DNA from: Gallionella sp.
Lineage (GTDB): Bacteria > Pseudomonadota > Gammaproteobacteria > Burkholderiales > Gallionellaceae
Reading direction: 5' to 3'
Assembly: GCA_003153155.1 (NCBI GenBank)
Contig: PLWV01000021.1
Location: 25,439 to 89,438 of the forward strand
Length of the DNA stretch: 64,000 nt
Under the pieces are notes generated by a model. It searched no databases. It was not told where the DNA came from and worked only from the letters and a program-made list of their open reading frames with translations. Positions 35,321 to 43,123 of the stretch are shown piece after piece; the first letter of the stretch is position 1; each line of letters starts with the position of its first letter. A program made the position numbers and the translations under genes.

Positions 35321-35403
35321 GCTTCGACAGGCTCATAACCAGCGACTTGGCTATCGTCTTTTGATAGCCTAGTCGAATGGCTAGTAGTTCCATCAGGACA
35401 GGC
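35321..35403 (-). repeat. Hairpin repeat inserted in the short TCGA repeat
   Basis: GCTTCGACAGGCTC (35321-35334) and AGGACAGGC (35395-35403) are the two halves of the short repeat found whole in ftsE. Between them lies a minus-oriented hairpin (35335-35389) with basal CGACT/AGTCG and apical GGCTATC/GATAGCC. The rest of the 220-base gap (35214-35433) has another palindrome, GGGTGCTGCCCGC, and no gene. Confidence 0.82.
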
Positions 35404-35433
35404 ACGGCCCGCTCCTACATTTTTTGGATGATG

Positions 35434-35706
<273 letters not shown>

Positions 35707-35727
35707 TCAGTAGAGTTCCGGGGCAAT

Positions 35728-36213
35728 TCAATTCCGGGACGATTTATTCTTTTGCTGCAATTTTTCCATCACATAGGGCGACACGAACTTGCTGACATCT
35801 CCGCCGAAGCGCGCGACTTCGCGCACCATGCTGGCCGAGATGAAAGTGTACTGCTCCGCCGGGGTCAGGAACAGCGTCTCGACCTCGGGATACAGATTGC
35901 GATTCATGCCCGCCAACTGAAACTCATATTCAAAATCCGACACCGCGCGCAGTCCGCGCAACACCACGCGCGCATCATGTGCCTGCACGAAGTTCATCAG
36001 CAAGCCGTTGAAGCCTTCCACGCGCACGTTGGCAAAATTCGCGAACACCTCACCCGCGATCTCCACCCGCTCACCCAGCGTGAACAAGGTTTGCGCGCGG
36101 CTTTCCGCCACCGCCACGATGACCTCGCCGAACAATCCGGCGGCACGACGCACCACGTCTTCGTGGCCGCGCGTGATGGGATCGAATGTTCCCGGATAAA
36201 CCACCTTAATCAT
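35728..36213 (-). CDS. coaD: Phosphopantetheine adenylyltransferase
   Basis: CoaD makes dephospho-CoA from 4'-phosphopantetheine and ATP. The 161-residue protein has [20 protein letters not shown] with the TxGH-type nucleotide loop, [20 protein letters not shown] and the ISSSMVRE-like [15 protein letters not shown]. Length is normal. A miniature element abuts its start codon on the upstream side, between it and rsmD. Confidence 0.96.
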   Translation of the reverse strand: MIKVVYPGTFDPITRGHEDVVRRAAGLFGEVIVAVAESRAQTLFTLGERVEIAGEVFANFANVRVEGFNGLLMNFVQAHDARVVLRGLRAVSDFEYEFQLAGMNRNLYPEVETLFLTPAEQYTFISASMVREVARFGGDVSKFVSPYVMEKLQQKNKSSRN

Positions 36214-36338
36214 GTCAAATTCAATTGGCGGGCAAATCGCGGTGTCGCGTGCTCGCTCATTCCTCGTCTATCCATTTCGATATGCCTCGTCATTCGCTGC
36301 GCGGCTCCTTGCGCTTTATCCCGCTAATTGAATTTAAG
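36214..36338. mobile_element. Miniature inverted-repeat element (125 bp) between rsmD and coaD
   Basis: The ends TCAAATTCAATTGGCGGG and, reversed, CTTAAATTCAATTAGCGGG are inverted repeats. The interior (CAAATCGCGGTGTCGCG, GCTCGCTCATTCCTCGTCTA, GCTGCGCGGCTCCTTGCGCT) matches the elements at 26600-26742 and 56255-56396. The rsmD stop codon lies in one end and the coaD start codon touches the other. Confidence 0.8.
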
Positions 36339-36867
36339 CAACTTGCAGTAATTGATAATGCACCTGCCCCGCCTTGCCGGATTTGATTACCTGCCACGGT
36401 GGAGGAACAGTTATCGCGGCACCGGATTCGACATACACCACGCCGTTTTTGTTCAGGCGTTGCGGCAAAATTTCCAGCAGCCTGGGCAGATAATCGCTCT
36501 GGAACGGCGGATCCAAAAAGATCACGTCATACTGCTGCGCATCACGGGACACGAATTCTAGCCCATCCTGCCCCTGTACGAACACATTAGCGCAGCCCAG
36601 CTTTTTAACATTGTCCTGCAAGGCGCGCAGAACCGCAGGATTCCTCTCCACCATCACCACCCGCTCGGCTCCGCGCGAAGCAGCCTCGAATCCCAGCGCA
36701 CCGCTACCAGCGAACAGATCCAGACAGGTGCGTCCATATAATGTTTGGCCTAGCCAGTTGAACAACGTCTCGCGCACGCGATCCGGCGTGGGACGCAGGC
36801 CTTCCGCATCAGGAAGGCTGATCATGCGGCTGCGTAGCTCGCCGCCGATGATTCTGACCTTGTTCAT
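36334..36867 (-). CDS. rsmD: 16S rRNA (guanine966-N2)-methyltransferase
   Basis: RsmD methylates G966 of 16S rRNA. The 177-residue protein has RIIGGELRSRMISLPDAEGL, LRPTPDRVRETLFNWLG, LDLFAGSGALGFEAASRGAE and the catalytic DPPF (VIFLDPPFQSD). The stop codon is inside the terminal repeat of a miniature element, so the last residue or two may be element-derived. It lies downstream of the M16 pair. Confidence 0.95.
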   Translation of the reverse strand: MNKVRIIGGELRSRMISLPDAEGLRPTPDRVRETLFNWLGQTLYGRTCLDLFAGSGALGFEAASRGAERVVMVERNPAVLRALQDNVKKLGCANVFVQGQDGLEFVSRDAQQYDVIFLDPPFQSDYLPRLLEILPQRLNKNGVVYVESGAAITVPPPWQVIKSGKAGQVHYQLLQVA

Positions 36868-36878
36868 CTTATGGCCTG

Positions 36879-38306
36879 CTATTTCGCAGCCCCTTCGGGT
36901 GGTGTCAACTCCACATTCGGCTTGCTGGATAGTGGATTGCCTGCACCCTCCGGGTGCGAGAACCCCTGCGGGGCCTCTGGTGCACCAACGATCACCGTCG
37001 CCATCGCTTGCGGATTGACGTGGCGCGCGAACGCATCGCGTATCTGCGCCACAGTCACCCGGTCGATGTTGCGCGTGAAATCGTCCAGATAAGTCAGCGG
37101 CAAATCGTAAAAGCCGATGATGCTCAGGTACTCGAGTATCTTGCGGTTGCTGTCGATGCGCAGCGGAAAACCGCCGATGATGTTCTGCTTGGCAGCCAGC
37201 AATTCCTTCTCGGTCGGGCCTTTGGCGATGAAGTCCGCCAGCGTGTTGCGCACCAGTTTCAGCGCTTCATCGGCCTGCTCTTTCTTGGTTTGCAGACCGA
37301 TCTGGAACGCCCCGGGTTGTTTGAGCGGCATGAAATAGCTATAGACGCTGTAGGCCAAGCCCTTTTTTTCGCGCACCTCGTTCATCAGGCGCGAAGCAAA
37401 ACCGCCGCCGCCCAGGGTGTAGTTGCCGACATACAGCGGGAAAAAGTCGGGGTCGCTGCGCGCCATGCCCGGCGCACCGATCAGGATATGGCTTTGGCTG
37501 GCGGGATGGCTGATGCGTTGCTCGCTCGCGGCGATTTGCGTCACTACGTTGGGCAGTGCGTGGGGCGCAAAAGATGAGGGCAATTGCGCCGTGAGTTGTT
37601 GCGCGATCGCTTCCGCCTGGGCACGCGACGCATCGCCCATGATGGCGACCACGGCATGGTCGGCCTGGTAATGTGCGCGATAAAAATCGCTCAGGTCTTG
37701 CACGGTGATTTTTTCCACACTGTCGACCTCGCCCGAGCCCAGCAACGCGTAAGGATGCGTGCCGAACACCGCCTTCTGAAAAGCCTTCTCGGCGATGCTT
37801 TCCGGCTTGGTCTCCGCCTCTTTCAGGGCGGCGATCAGCCGCACTTTTTCACGCGCCAGGATCGCTTCCGGAAACACCGGGTGCTGCAGCACACGCGCCA
37901 TGATGTCCAACGCCTTGTCGCGCTCCGCAGCACTGCTCAAAGTGCGCAATGACATGCTGGAACGATCCTGATCAAAGCTGCCGCCAAATTGCGCGCCGAT
38001 GTCCGCCATCCCGCGTGAAATTTCGTCCTCGCTCAAACCATCCGAGCCGGAATCCAGCAACTGATGGGTCAGCCCCGCCACGCCGGATTTGTCCGCCGCG
38101 TCAAAACTGCTGCCCGCCTGAACGGTCACCGCCACATCCAGCATCGGGATGTCATGATCTTCCACGAACAACACCTTCGCACCGCTGGCGCTTTGCCAGT
38201 GCTGAATGTTGGGGATGGCACAGACAATGGTTGAAATACAGCACAATGCTGCAACCCCAATGGATTTGACCAGTAAGGATTTGACCCGTTTTGAATTAGC
38301 GAACAT
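36879..38306 (-). CDS. M16 family peptidase-like protein, probably non-catalytic subunit
   Basis: The 475-residue secreted protein (signal-like VKSIGVAALCCISTIVCA) has the M16 double-domain fold. Where active enzymes have HxxEH it reads THQLLD, so zinc binding is lost, as in the non-catalytic partner of two-subunit M16 peptidases. The C-terminal glycine-rich region GNYTLGGGGFASRLMNEVRE is retained. Near its C-terminus, SHPEGAGNPLS is encoded by a dispersed repeat (36951-36976). It overlaps the catalytic partner by 11 bases. Confidence 0.9.
   Translation of the reverse strand: MFANSKRVKSLLVKSIGVAALCCISTIVCAIPNIQHWQSASGAKVLFVEDHDIPMLDVAVTVQAGSSFDAADKSGVAGLTHQLLDSGSDGLSEDEISRGMADIGAQFGGSFDQDRSSMSLRTLSSAAERDKALDIMARVLQHPVFPEAILAREKVRLIAALKEAETKPESIAEKAFQKAVFGTHPYALLGSGEVDSVEKITVQDLSDFYRAHYQADHAVVAIMGDASRAQAEAIAQQLTAQLPSSFAPHALPNVVTQIAASEQRISHPASQSHILIGAPGMARSDPDFFPLYVGNYTLGGGGFASRLMNEVREKKGLAYSVYSYFMPLKQPGAFQIGLQTKKEQADEALKLVRNTLADFIAKGPTEKELLAAKQNIIGGFPLRIDSNRKILEYLSIIGFYDLPLTYLDDFTRNIDRVTVAQIRDAFARHVNPQAMATVIVGAPEAPQGFSHPEGAGNPLSSKPNVELTPPEGAAK
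36951..36976. repeat. GGGTGCGAGAACCCCTGCGGGG repeat inside an M16 peptidase gene
   Basis: The run beginning GGGTGCGAGAACCCCTGCGG is shared, with two changes, with 34301-34325. Here it lies in frame near the 3' end of the non-catalytic M16 gene and forms two small hairpins. Confidence 0.6.
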
Positions 38307-39663
38307 TTGACGATCCTCCTCCAGACTGATGTATTGGCTTGCCGGAAAGCGGCTGCGGATCGAGCACCGCGACCGTCAGATTATCGTCCTGCAAAAATTC
38401 CTTGGCGACTTGCTGCACTTGCTCTGCCGTCACCGCCCGAAGTTTTTCCAGCATCACCGGAATCGCCTGATAGCCCAAGCCGATGCTCTCCAGCTGACCG
38501 ATCTGCATCGCCTGATAGAACACCGAGTCGCGTTTATACACTTCGCCCGCCATGACTTGCGCTTTAACACGCTTCAACTCATCCTCGCTCACGCCGTCTT
38601 TTACCAGCAACGCAATTTCCTCGCGCAACGCAGCCTCGACATCCTGCACCGTCTTGCCTGTGCTCGGCGTGGCATCCAGAGTGAACAGGCTCGGACCGCG
38701 CGAGGTCGAGTCATAACTTGCGCCCGCTGCACTCGCGACTTGCTGCTCGCGCACCAGATGTTTGTTGAGACGCGCCGACTCGTTGCCATCCAGCACACCT
38801 GCCAGCATATCCAGCGCGTAAGGTTTCCAGTCCTGCCTGGGATTTTTCAGCGTGGGAGTGTGGTAGGCCATCACCAATTGCGGCAACTCGGCGGGTGCTT
38901 TCACGACCAGGCGCTTGATACCCACTTGTTGCGGTTCGGTATAGTTTCGCCGTGCCGGCAGCACATGTTTGGGGATGGCGCCGTAATAGCGTTGCGCCAG
39001 AGCGAACACTTCGCCGGGCTTCACGTCACCGGCGACGACCAGCGTGGCGTTGTTCGGCGCGTACCAGCGGTTATACCAGACCTTGGCATCGTTTACCGTG
39101 AGCACCTGCAGGTCACTCATCCAGCCGATGACCGGGTTGTGATAGGGATGCTCCTGATAAATCGTCGACATCATGATTTCATTCATCAGCGATTGCGGTT
39201 CATCGTCGGTGCGCATGCGCCGCTCTTCCATGACTACCTTGATCTCCTTGCTGAATTCCTTTGCAGTCAGATTGAGGTTCTGCATCCGGTCCGATTCCAG
39301 CTTCATCGCCAGCGGCAATTGGGATTTGTGCAGTTGCTGGAAATAAGCGGTGTAGTCGGTGCTGGTAAAAGCATTCTCGCGCGCCCCCGCTGCCGCGATG
39401 CGCTTGGAAAATTCGCCCGCTGGCACGGCCTTGGTGCCCTTGAACATCATATGCTCCAGCACGTGCGCGACGCCGGTGGTTCCGGTGCTCTCGTCCATGC
39501 TGCCGGCCTTGTACCAGATCTGTTGCACCACCACCGGCGCGCGGTGATCTTCCTTGACGACGACTTTCAGCCCGTTCGCCAGCGTGCGTTCGAACACTTC
39601 CGCTTGCGCGGCGCTGTGCGACCAACCCAACAACAGCAAAATATAAAGCAGGACAGCTCTCAT
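38296..39663 (-). CDS. M16 family zinc peptidase, catalytic subunit
   Basis: The 455-residue protein has a signal peptide (MRAVLLYILLLLGWSHSAAQ) and the inverted zinc motif HVLEH (His67, Glu70, His71) in GVAHVLEHMMFKGT, with the downstream Glu region MEERRMRTDDEPQSLMNEIM. It should degrade peptides or small proteins in the periplasm. It precedes and overlaps the non-catalytic paralogue, suggesting a heterodimer. The ATG at 39663 is supported by the signal peptide; 39741 is in frame but adds a polar leader. Confidence 0.93.
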   Translation of the reverse strand: MRAVLLYILLLLGWSHSAAQAEVFERTLANGLKVVVKEDHRAPVVVQQIWYKAGSMDESTGTTGVAHVLEHMMFKGTKAVPAGEFSKRIAAAGARENAFTSTDYTAYFQQLHKSQLPLAMKLESDRMQNLNLTAKEFSKEIKVVMEERRMRTDDEPQSLMNEIMMSTIYQEHPYHNPVIGWMSDLQVLTVNDAKVWYNRWYAPNNATLVVAGDVKPGEVFALAQRYYGAIPKHVLPARRNYTEPQQVGIKRLVVKAPAELPQLVMAYHTPTLKNPRQDWKPYALDMLAGVLDGNESARLNKHLVREQQVASAAGASYDSTSRGPSLFTLDATPSTGKTVQDVEAALREEIALLVKDGVSEDELKRVKAQVMAGEVYKRDSVFYQAMQIGQLESIGLGYQAIPVMLEKLRAVTAEQVQQVAKEFLQDDNLTVAVLDPQPLSGKPIHQSGGGSSNVR

Positions 39664-39880
39664 AATCTTCAACCCTTCAACTGATAAATCGGAACCCTTC
39701 AGCGTGTAATCGGCATAAAATGCGCGCGCATTATGCGACATTTACTTGCCTCCCGACTACGTTCATTTGCCGATAACCACATGATTGATGCAGGCATCCT
39801 GTCAGTGCGATTCCTTGTTAAAGCGCGCCCAGCCGTTGTACACAGGCCCGGCATTTCCTTCAATTTTTTAAAATTTAACA

Positions 39881-40873
39881 ATGCTCAGCTTCCTGAAAAA
39901 AAAATCATCCGGGTCTGAGAACGATCCGGCCAGCAAAGACAAGTCCGGCTCCAGTTGGTTCGCGCAGCTGAAGTCCGGCTTGGCGCGCACCGGCGAGCAA
40001 CTGACCGGCCTGTTCAGTCGCGGCGGCAAGATAGACGACGATCTCTACGATGAACTGGAAACAATCCTGATCACCGCCGATGTCGGCATGGATGCGACCC
40101 GCGCGCTGCTCGCCGATCTCCGCCACCAGGTCAAAGAACGACACCTGAGCGAAGCGTCTGAACTCAAGGAAGCTCTCGCGCATTGTTTGCTCAAGCTGCT
40201 CAAACCGCTGGCGCAACCGCTGCAAGCCGAAACCCACAAGCCTTTCGTCATCATGATGGTAGGTGTGAACGGCGCGGGCAAGACCACCTCGATCGGCAAG
40301 CTGGCGAAATATCTGCAAGGTCAGGGTTTGTCGGTGTTGCTCGCGGCGGGCGACACGTTTCGTGCTGCTGCAAGAGAGCAACTGACGATCTGGGGCGAAC
40401 GCAACAATGTGACGGTGATCGCGCAACAAGGCGGTGATGCCGCCGCAGTGATCTACGATGCGGTGCAAGCCGCGCAGGCGCGCAACATCGACGTGGTGCT
40501 GGCCGATACCGCCGGACGGCTGACCACCCAGGCGCACCTGATGGAAGAGATCAAGAAGGTGAAGCGCGTCATCGCCAAGGTATTGCCAGAAACATCAATA
40601 TCACCAGCCGCGCCGCATGAAGTGTTGCTGGTGCTGGATGCCAACACCGGACAGAACGCGCTGAGCCAGGTCAAAGCCTTCGATCAGGCACTCGGCGTCA
40701 CCGGACTGATACTCACCAAACTGGACGGCACGGCCAAGGGCGGCGTGATCGCCGCGATTGCCAAGGCGCATCCGATTCCGGTACGATTCATCGGCGTGGG
40801 CGAAGGGCTGGATGATCTGCGTCCCTTCGTCGCGGAAGATTTTGTCGCGGCACTATTAGGTCTGGACGCATGA
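39881..40873 (+). CDS. ftsY: Signal recognition particle receptor FtsY
   Basis: FtsY receives SRP-ribosome complexes at the membrane. The 330-residue protein has a short charged N-terminal region, the N domain (about 25-120), and the G domain with GVNGAGKTTSIGKLAKYL (G1), AAGDTFRAAAREQL, VVLADTAGRL (G3), LILTKLDGTAKGG (G4 region) and FIGVGEGLDDLRPF. The acidic A domain of E. coli is nearly absent. Divergent from the M16 pair and overlapping ftsE by ATGA. Confidence 0.97.
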   Translation: MLSFLKKKSSGSENDPASKDKSGSSWFAQLKSGLARTGEQLTGLFSRGGKIDDDLYDELETILITADVGMDATRALLADLRHQVKERHLSEASELKEALAHCLLKLLKPLAQPLQAETHKPFVIMMVGVNGAGKTTSIGKLAKYLQGQGLSVLLAAGDTFRAAAREQLTIWGERNNVTVIAQQGGDAAAVIYDAVQAAQARNIDVVLADTAGRLTTQAHLMEEIKKVKRVIAKVLPETSISPAAPHEVLLVLDANTGQNALSQVKAFDQALGVTGLILTKLDGTAKGGVIAAIAKAHPIPVRFIGVGEGLDDLRPFVAEDFVAALLGLDA

Positions 40874-41586
40874 TCTCCTTCAACCAAGTCCACAAACGTT
40901 ACCCGGGCGGCTATCAGGCGTTGAAGAACGTCTCGTTCGAAATCGCCGAGGGCGAGATGGTGTTCCTCACCGGACACTCGGGCGCGGGCAAGAGCACCTT
41001 GCTCAAACTCATCGCCGCGATCGAACGACCCAACCACGGCAGCGTGCTGGTCAACCATCAGAACGTCGGTGTGCTCAAAAGCCGCGCGCTGCCTTACCTG
41101 CGCCGCAACCTCGGCATCATCTTTCAGGATCACAAGCTGCTGCTCGACCGCAACGCGTTCGACAACGTGCTGCTGCCGCTGCAAATCTGCGGTTTCGATT
41201 ACCGCGAAAGCCACAAGCGGGTGCGCGCCGCACTCGACAAAGTAGGGTTGCTCAAGCGCGAAAAATCCAATCCCATCGCGCTGTCCGGCGGCGAACAACA
41301 ACGACTGTGCATCGCCCGCGCCATCGTGAATCGCCCGTCCATCCTGTTGGCCGACGAGCCGACCGGCAATCTGGATACCGAATACGCGCAAGAGATCATG
41401 GCGATATTCAAATCCTTCCATCAGGTCGGCGTCACCCTGCTGATCTCTACCCACGATGAAAGCGTGCTGCAAAATACCAATGTTCGCGTGCTCGCGCTCA
41501 GGCAGGGAGAGTTGCAGCCCGCTTCGCCCTTCGCTACCTCAGGAGGCTCAGGACAGGCCGCTTCGACAGGCTCAGGACAGGCATGA
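40870..41586 (+). CDS. ftsE: Cell division ATP-binding protein FtsE with repeat-derived tail
   Basis: FtsE with FtsX controls peptidoglycan hydrolases at the septum. The 238-residue ATPase has Walker [12 protein letters not shown], signature [15 protein letters not shown] and Walker [13 protein letters not shown]. FtsE normally ends near the motif LRQGEL. Here 23 further residues ([20 protein letters not shown] and GQA) are encoded by two tandem copies of the short TCGA repeat, running in frame up to the ATGA overlap with ftsX. The overlap with ftsX is preserved despite the insertion. Confidence 0.96.
   Translation: MISFNQVHKRYPGGYQALKNVSFEIAEGEMVFLTGHSGAGKSTLLKLIAAIERPNHGSVLVNHQNVGVLKSRALPYLRRNLGIIFQDHKLLLDRNAFDNVLLPLQICGFDYRESHKRVRAALDKVGLLKREKSNPIALSGGEQQRLCIARAIVNRPSILLADEPTGNLDTEYAQEIMAIFKSFHQVGVTLLISTHDESVLQNTNVRVLALRQGELQPASPFATSGGSGQAASTGSGQA
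41537..41582 (+). repeat. Two tandem copies of the short TCGA repeat at the ftsE 3' end
   Basis: CAGGAGGCTCAGGACAGGC and GCTTCGACAGGCTCAGGACA are adjacent; the second is followed by GGC. They encode the Gly/Ser/Ala-rich tail of FtsE and end one base before the ftsX ATG. These are uninterrupted forms of the repeat that is split by hairpins at 35321-35403. Confidence 0.8.
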
Positions 41587-42479
41587 GGCACACACTCGCG
41601 CAAAACATCGGCGTATTGCGGCGCATGTTCTCATCAAAGCTGGCAGGAATCCTCAACATTCTGGTCATCGGCATCGCACTCAGCCTGCCTGCCGGCATGT
41701 ATGTGCTGCTGCAAAACGCGCAGGGCCTGGTCGCGCAACTCTCCGGCACACCGCAGATCAGCCTGTTCATGAGCATGGATGCGAAAGCGGATGACGTTGA
41801 TAAACTGCGCAAACAACTGGAGCAACATCCGGCCATTGCCCGCGTCGAATTCGTCGCCCGTGCGCAAGCTCTGGAGCAACTCAAACAAAGCACCGGACTC
41901 GCCGACGTGATCGGCGGCTTGAACCAGAACCCCTTGCCGGATGCCTTTATCGTCTATCCCAAACCAAGCGCTGCGCAATCGCTGGATGAACTGCGCATCG
42001 AACTGGCGAAGCTGCCCAAGGTGGAACAGGCGCAACTCGATTCAGCCTGGGCCTACAAGCTCGAAGCCCTGCTCAAATTCGGGCGGATGGTGGTGTTGAT
42101 ACTCGCCAGCCTGCTCAGCCTCGCGCTGATCGCCATCACCTTCAACACCATCCGCCTGCAAATCCTCACCCAGCGCGACGAAATCGAAGTGGCCAAACTG
42201 ATCGGCGCCACCAACGGCTTCATTCGCCGTCCGTTCCTGTATTTCGGCGCGGCGCAGGGACTGCTCGGCGGCATCATGGCCTGGCTCATCATCACCATCA
42301 GCCTGCTGCTGCTCAACCATCAACTCAACGCGCTATCTCAGCTCTACGCCAGCCAGTTCGTATTGCATCCGTTGTCGCTCGGCGACAGTCTGACGCTGAT
42401 GCTGTTCTCGATGTATCTCGGCTGGCTGGGAGCGTGGCTGTCAGTGGCGCGGCATTTGTCGCAAATCGAGCCGCGCTAA
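41583..42479 (+). CDS. ftsX: Cell division protein FtsX
   Basis: FtsX is the membrane partner of FtsE. The 298-residue protein has four membrane spans (ILNILVIGIALSLPAGMYVL, MVVLILASLLSLALIAITFN, LLGGIMAWLIITISLLLL and DSLTLMLFSMYLGWLGAWLS) and a periplasmic loop between the first two (about 45-155). The conserved FIRRPFLYFGAAQGLLGG is present. A diverged duplicate of its last 75 bases lies 6.7 kb downstream at 49158-49235. Confidence 0.96.
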   Translation: MRHTLAQNIGVLRRMFSSKLAGILNILVIGIALSLPAGMYVLLQNAQGLVAQLSGTPQISLFMSMDAKADDVDKLRKQLEQHPAIARVEFVARAQALEQLKQSTGLADVIGGLNQNPLPDAFIVYPKPSAAQSLDELRIELAKLPKVEQAQLDSAWAYKLEALLKFGRMVVLILASLLSLALIAITFNTIRLQILTQRDEIEVAKLIGATNGFIRRPFLYFGAAQGLLGGIMAWLIITISLLLLNHQLNALSQLYASQFVLHPLSLGDSLTLMLFSMYLGWLGAWLSVARHLSQIEPR

Positions 42480-42529
42480 TAGTCATTGTGTGGGTGATAT
42501 CCTTCGGCTATGCTCAGGATAAACCCCGC

Positions 42530-42561
42530 GATACCCAACATAAGCGGGGATGTTGGGTATC
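42530..42561. repeat. Perfect 12-base inverted repeat after ftsX
   Basis: GATACCCAACAT and ATGTTGGGTATC are perfectly complementary around AAGCGGGG, with CCCCGC just to the left able to pair with the loop. Upstream, CTTCGGCTATGCTCAGGATA (about 42502-42521) is a diverged short TCGA repeat. It may end ftsX transcription, but no T run follows. Confidence 0.65.
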
Positions 42562-42665
42562 ATTGCATCCAACCCGGTATTCAACCCGACCTGCTGGCTG
42601 AAAACGATCCAATCCGGTACCTGCCTGTAGCCGGATCGGCGATGAAGTGATTATTGCGGGAGCGC

Positions 42666-43061
42666 TTAGGGCTTGGAGAACGCCAAGGCTTGGTCAGCGT
42701 CTTTGCGCAATGAACTATCCGGATATTTTCTGATGAATTCGGAAAAGGCAGTTTTAGCCTGTCCCTTATCGCCTATATCAATCAGTTTGACCGCCTTCTT
42801 GAATGCATCCAGTTCATCTGAATCTATGGTTTGTCCTGTAGCCTCGTTTTTCCAGTACACATCTTCAGATGCCACCGCAGCACCGCGAATACCGCCGGTC
42901 GCATTGGTTGCGGTCACCCTCTTTTGCGGAGTCAACGACTCGAGTTTGATTCTGAGCATATCCCAGAAACTCTGGGTGCTATCACTCTTCTCACCCGCAT
43001 AGAGCGCCTGTGAACCGAGAGCCAAACCCAACAAAAGCAGGATGGTCAGTTTTCTCATCAT
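42666..43061 (-). CDS. Hypothetical secreted protein with TPR-like C-terminus
   Basis: The 131-residue protein has a signal peptide (MMRKLTILLLLGLALGSQALYA^GE) and a C-terminal helical pair (AVKLIDIGDKGQAKTAFSEF then YPDSSLRKDADQAL) that looks like a single TPR unit. AAAGGAG precedes the start; either of two adjacent ATGs may be used. It follows the giant NHL gene in the same direction and probably belongs to its operon. Confidence 0.7.
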   Translation of the reverse strand: MMRKLTILLLLGLALGSQALYAGEKSDSTQSFWDMLRIKLESLTPQKRVTATNATGGIRGAAVASEDVYWKNEATGQTIDSDELDAFKKAVKLIDIGDKGQAKTAFSEFIRKYPDSSLRKDADQALAFSKP

Positions 43062-43123
43062 TTTCTCCTTTATGGTTATTGACACGGGTTAGTCCAAACA
43101 ATAAGTTCGACAGTTCCTTAGGC

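Noticed and set aside
38329..39684. A 451-codon open frame on the plus strand
   Set aside because: It lies antisense to the catalytic M16 peptidase gene with HVLEH; no domain or ribosome site supports it.
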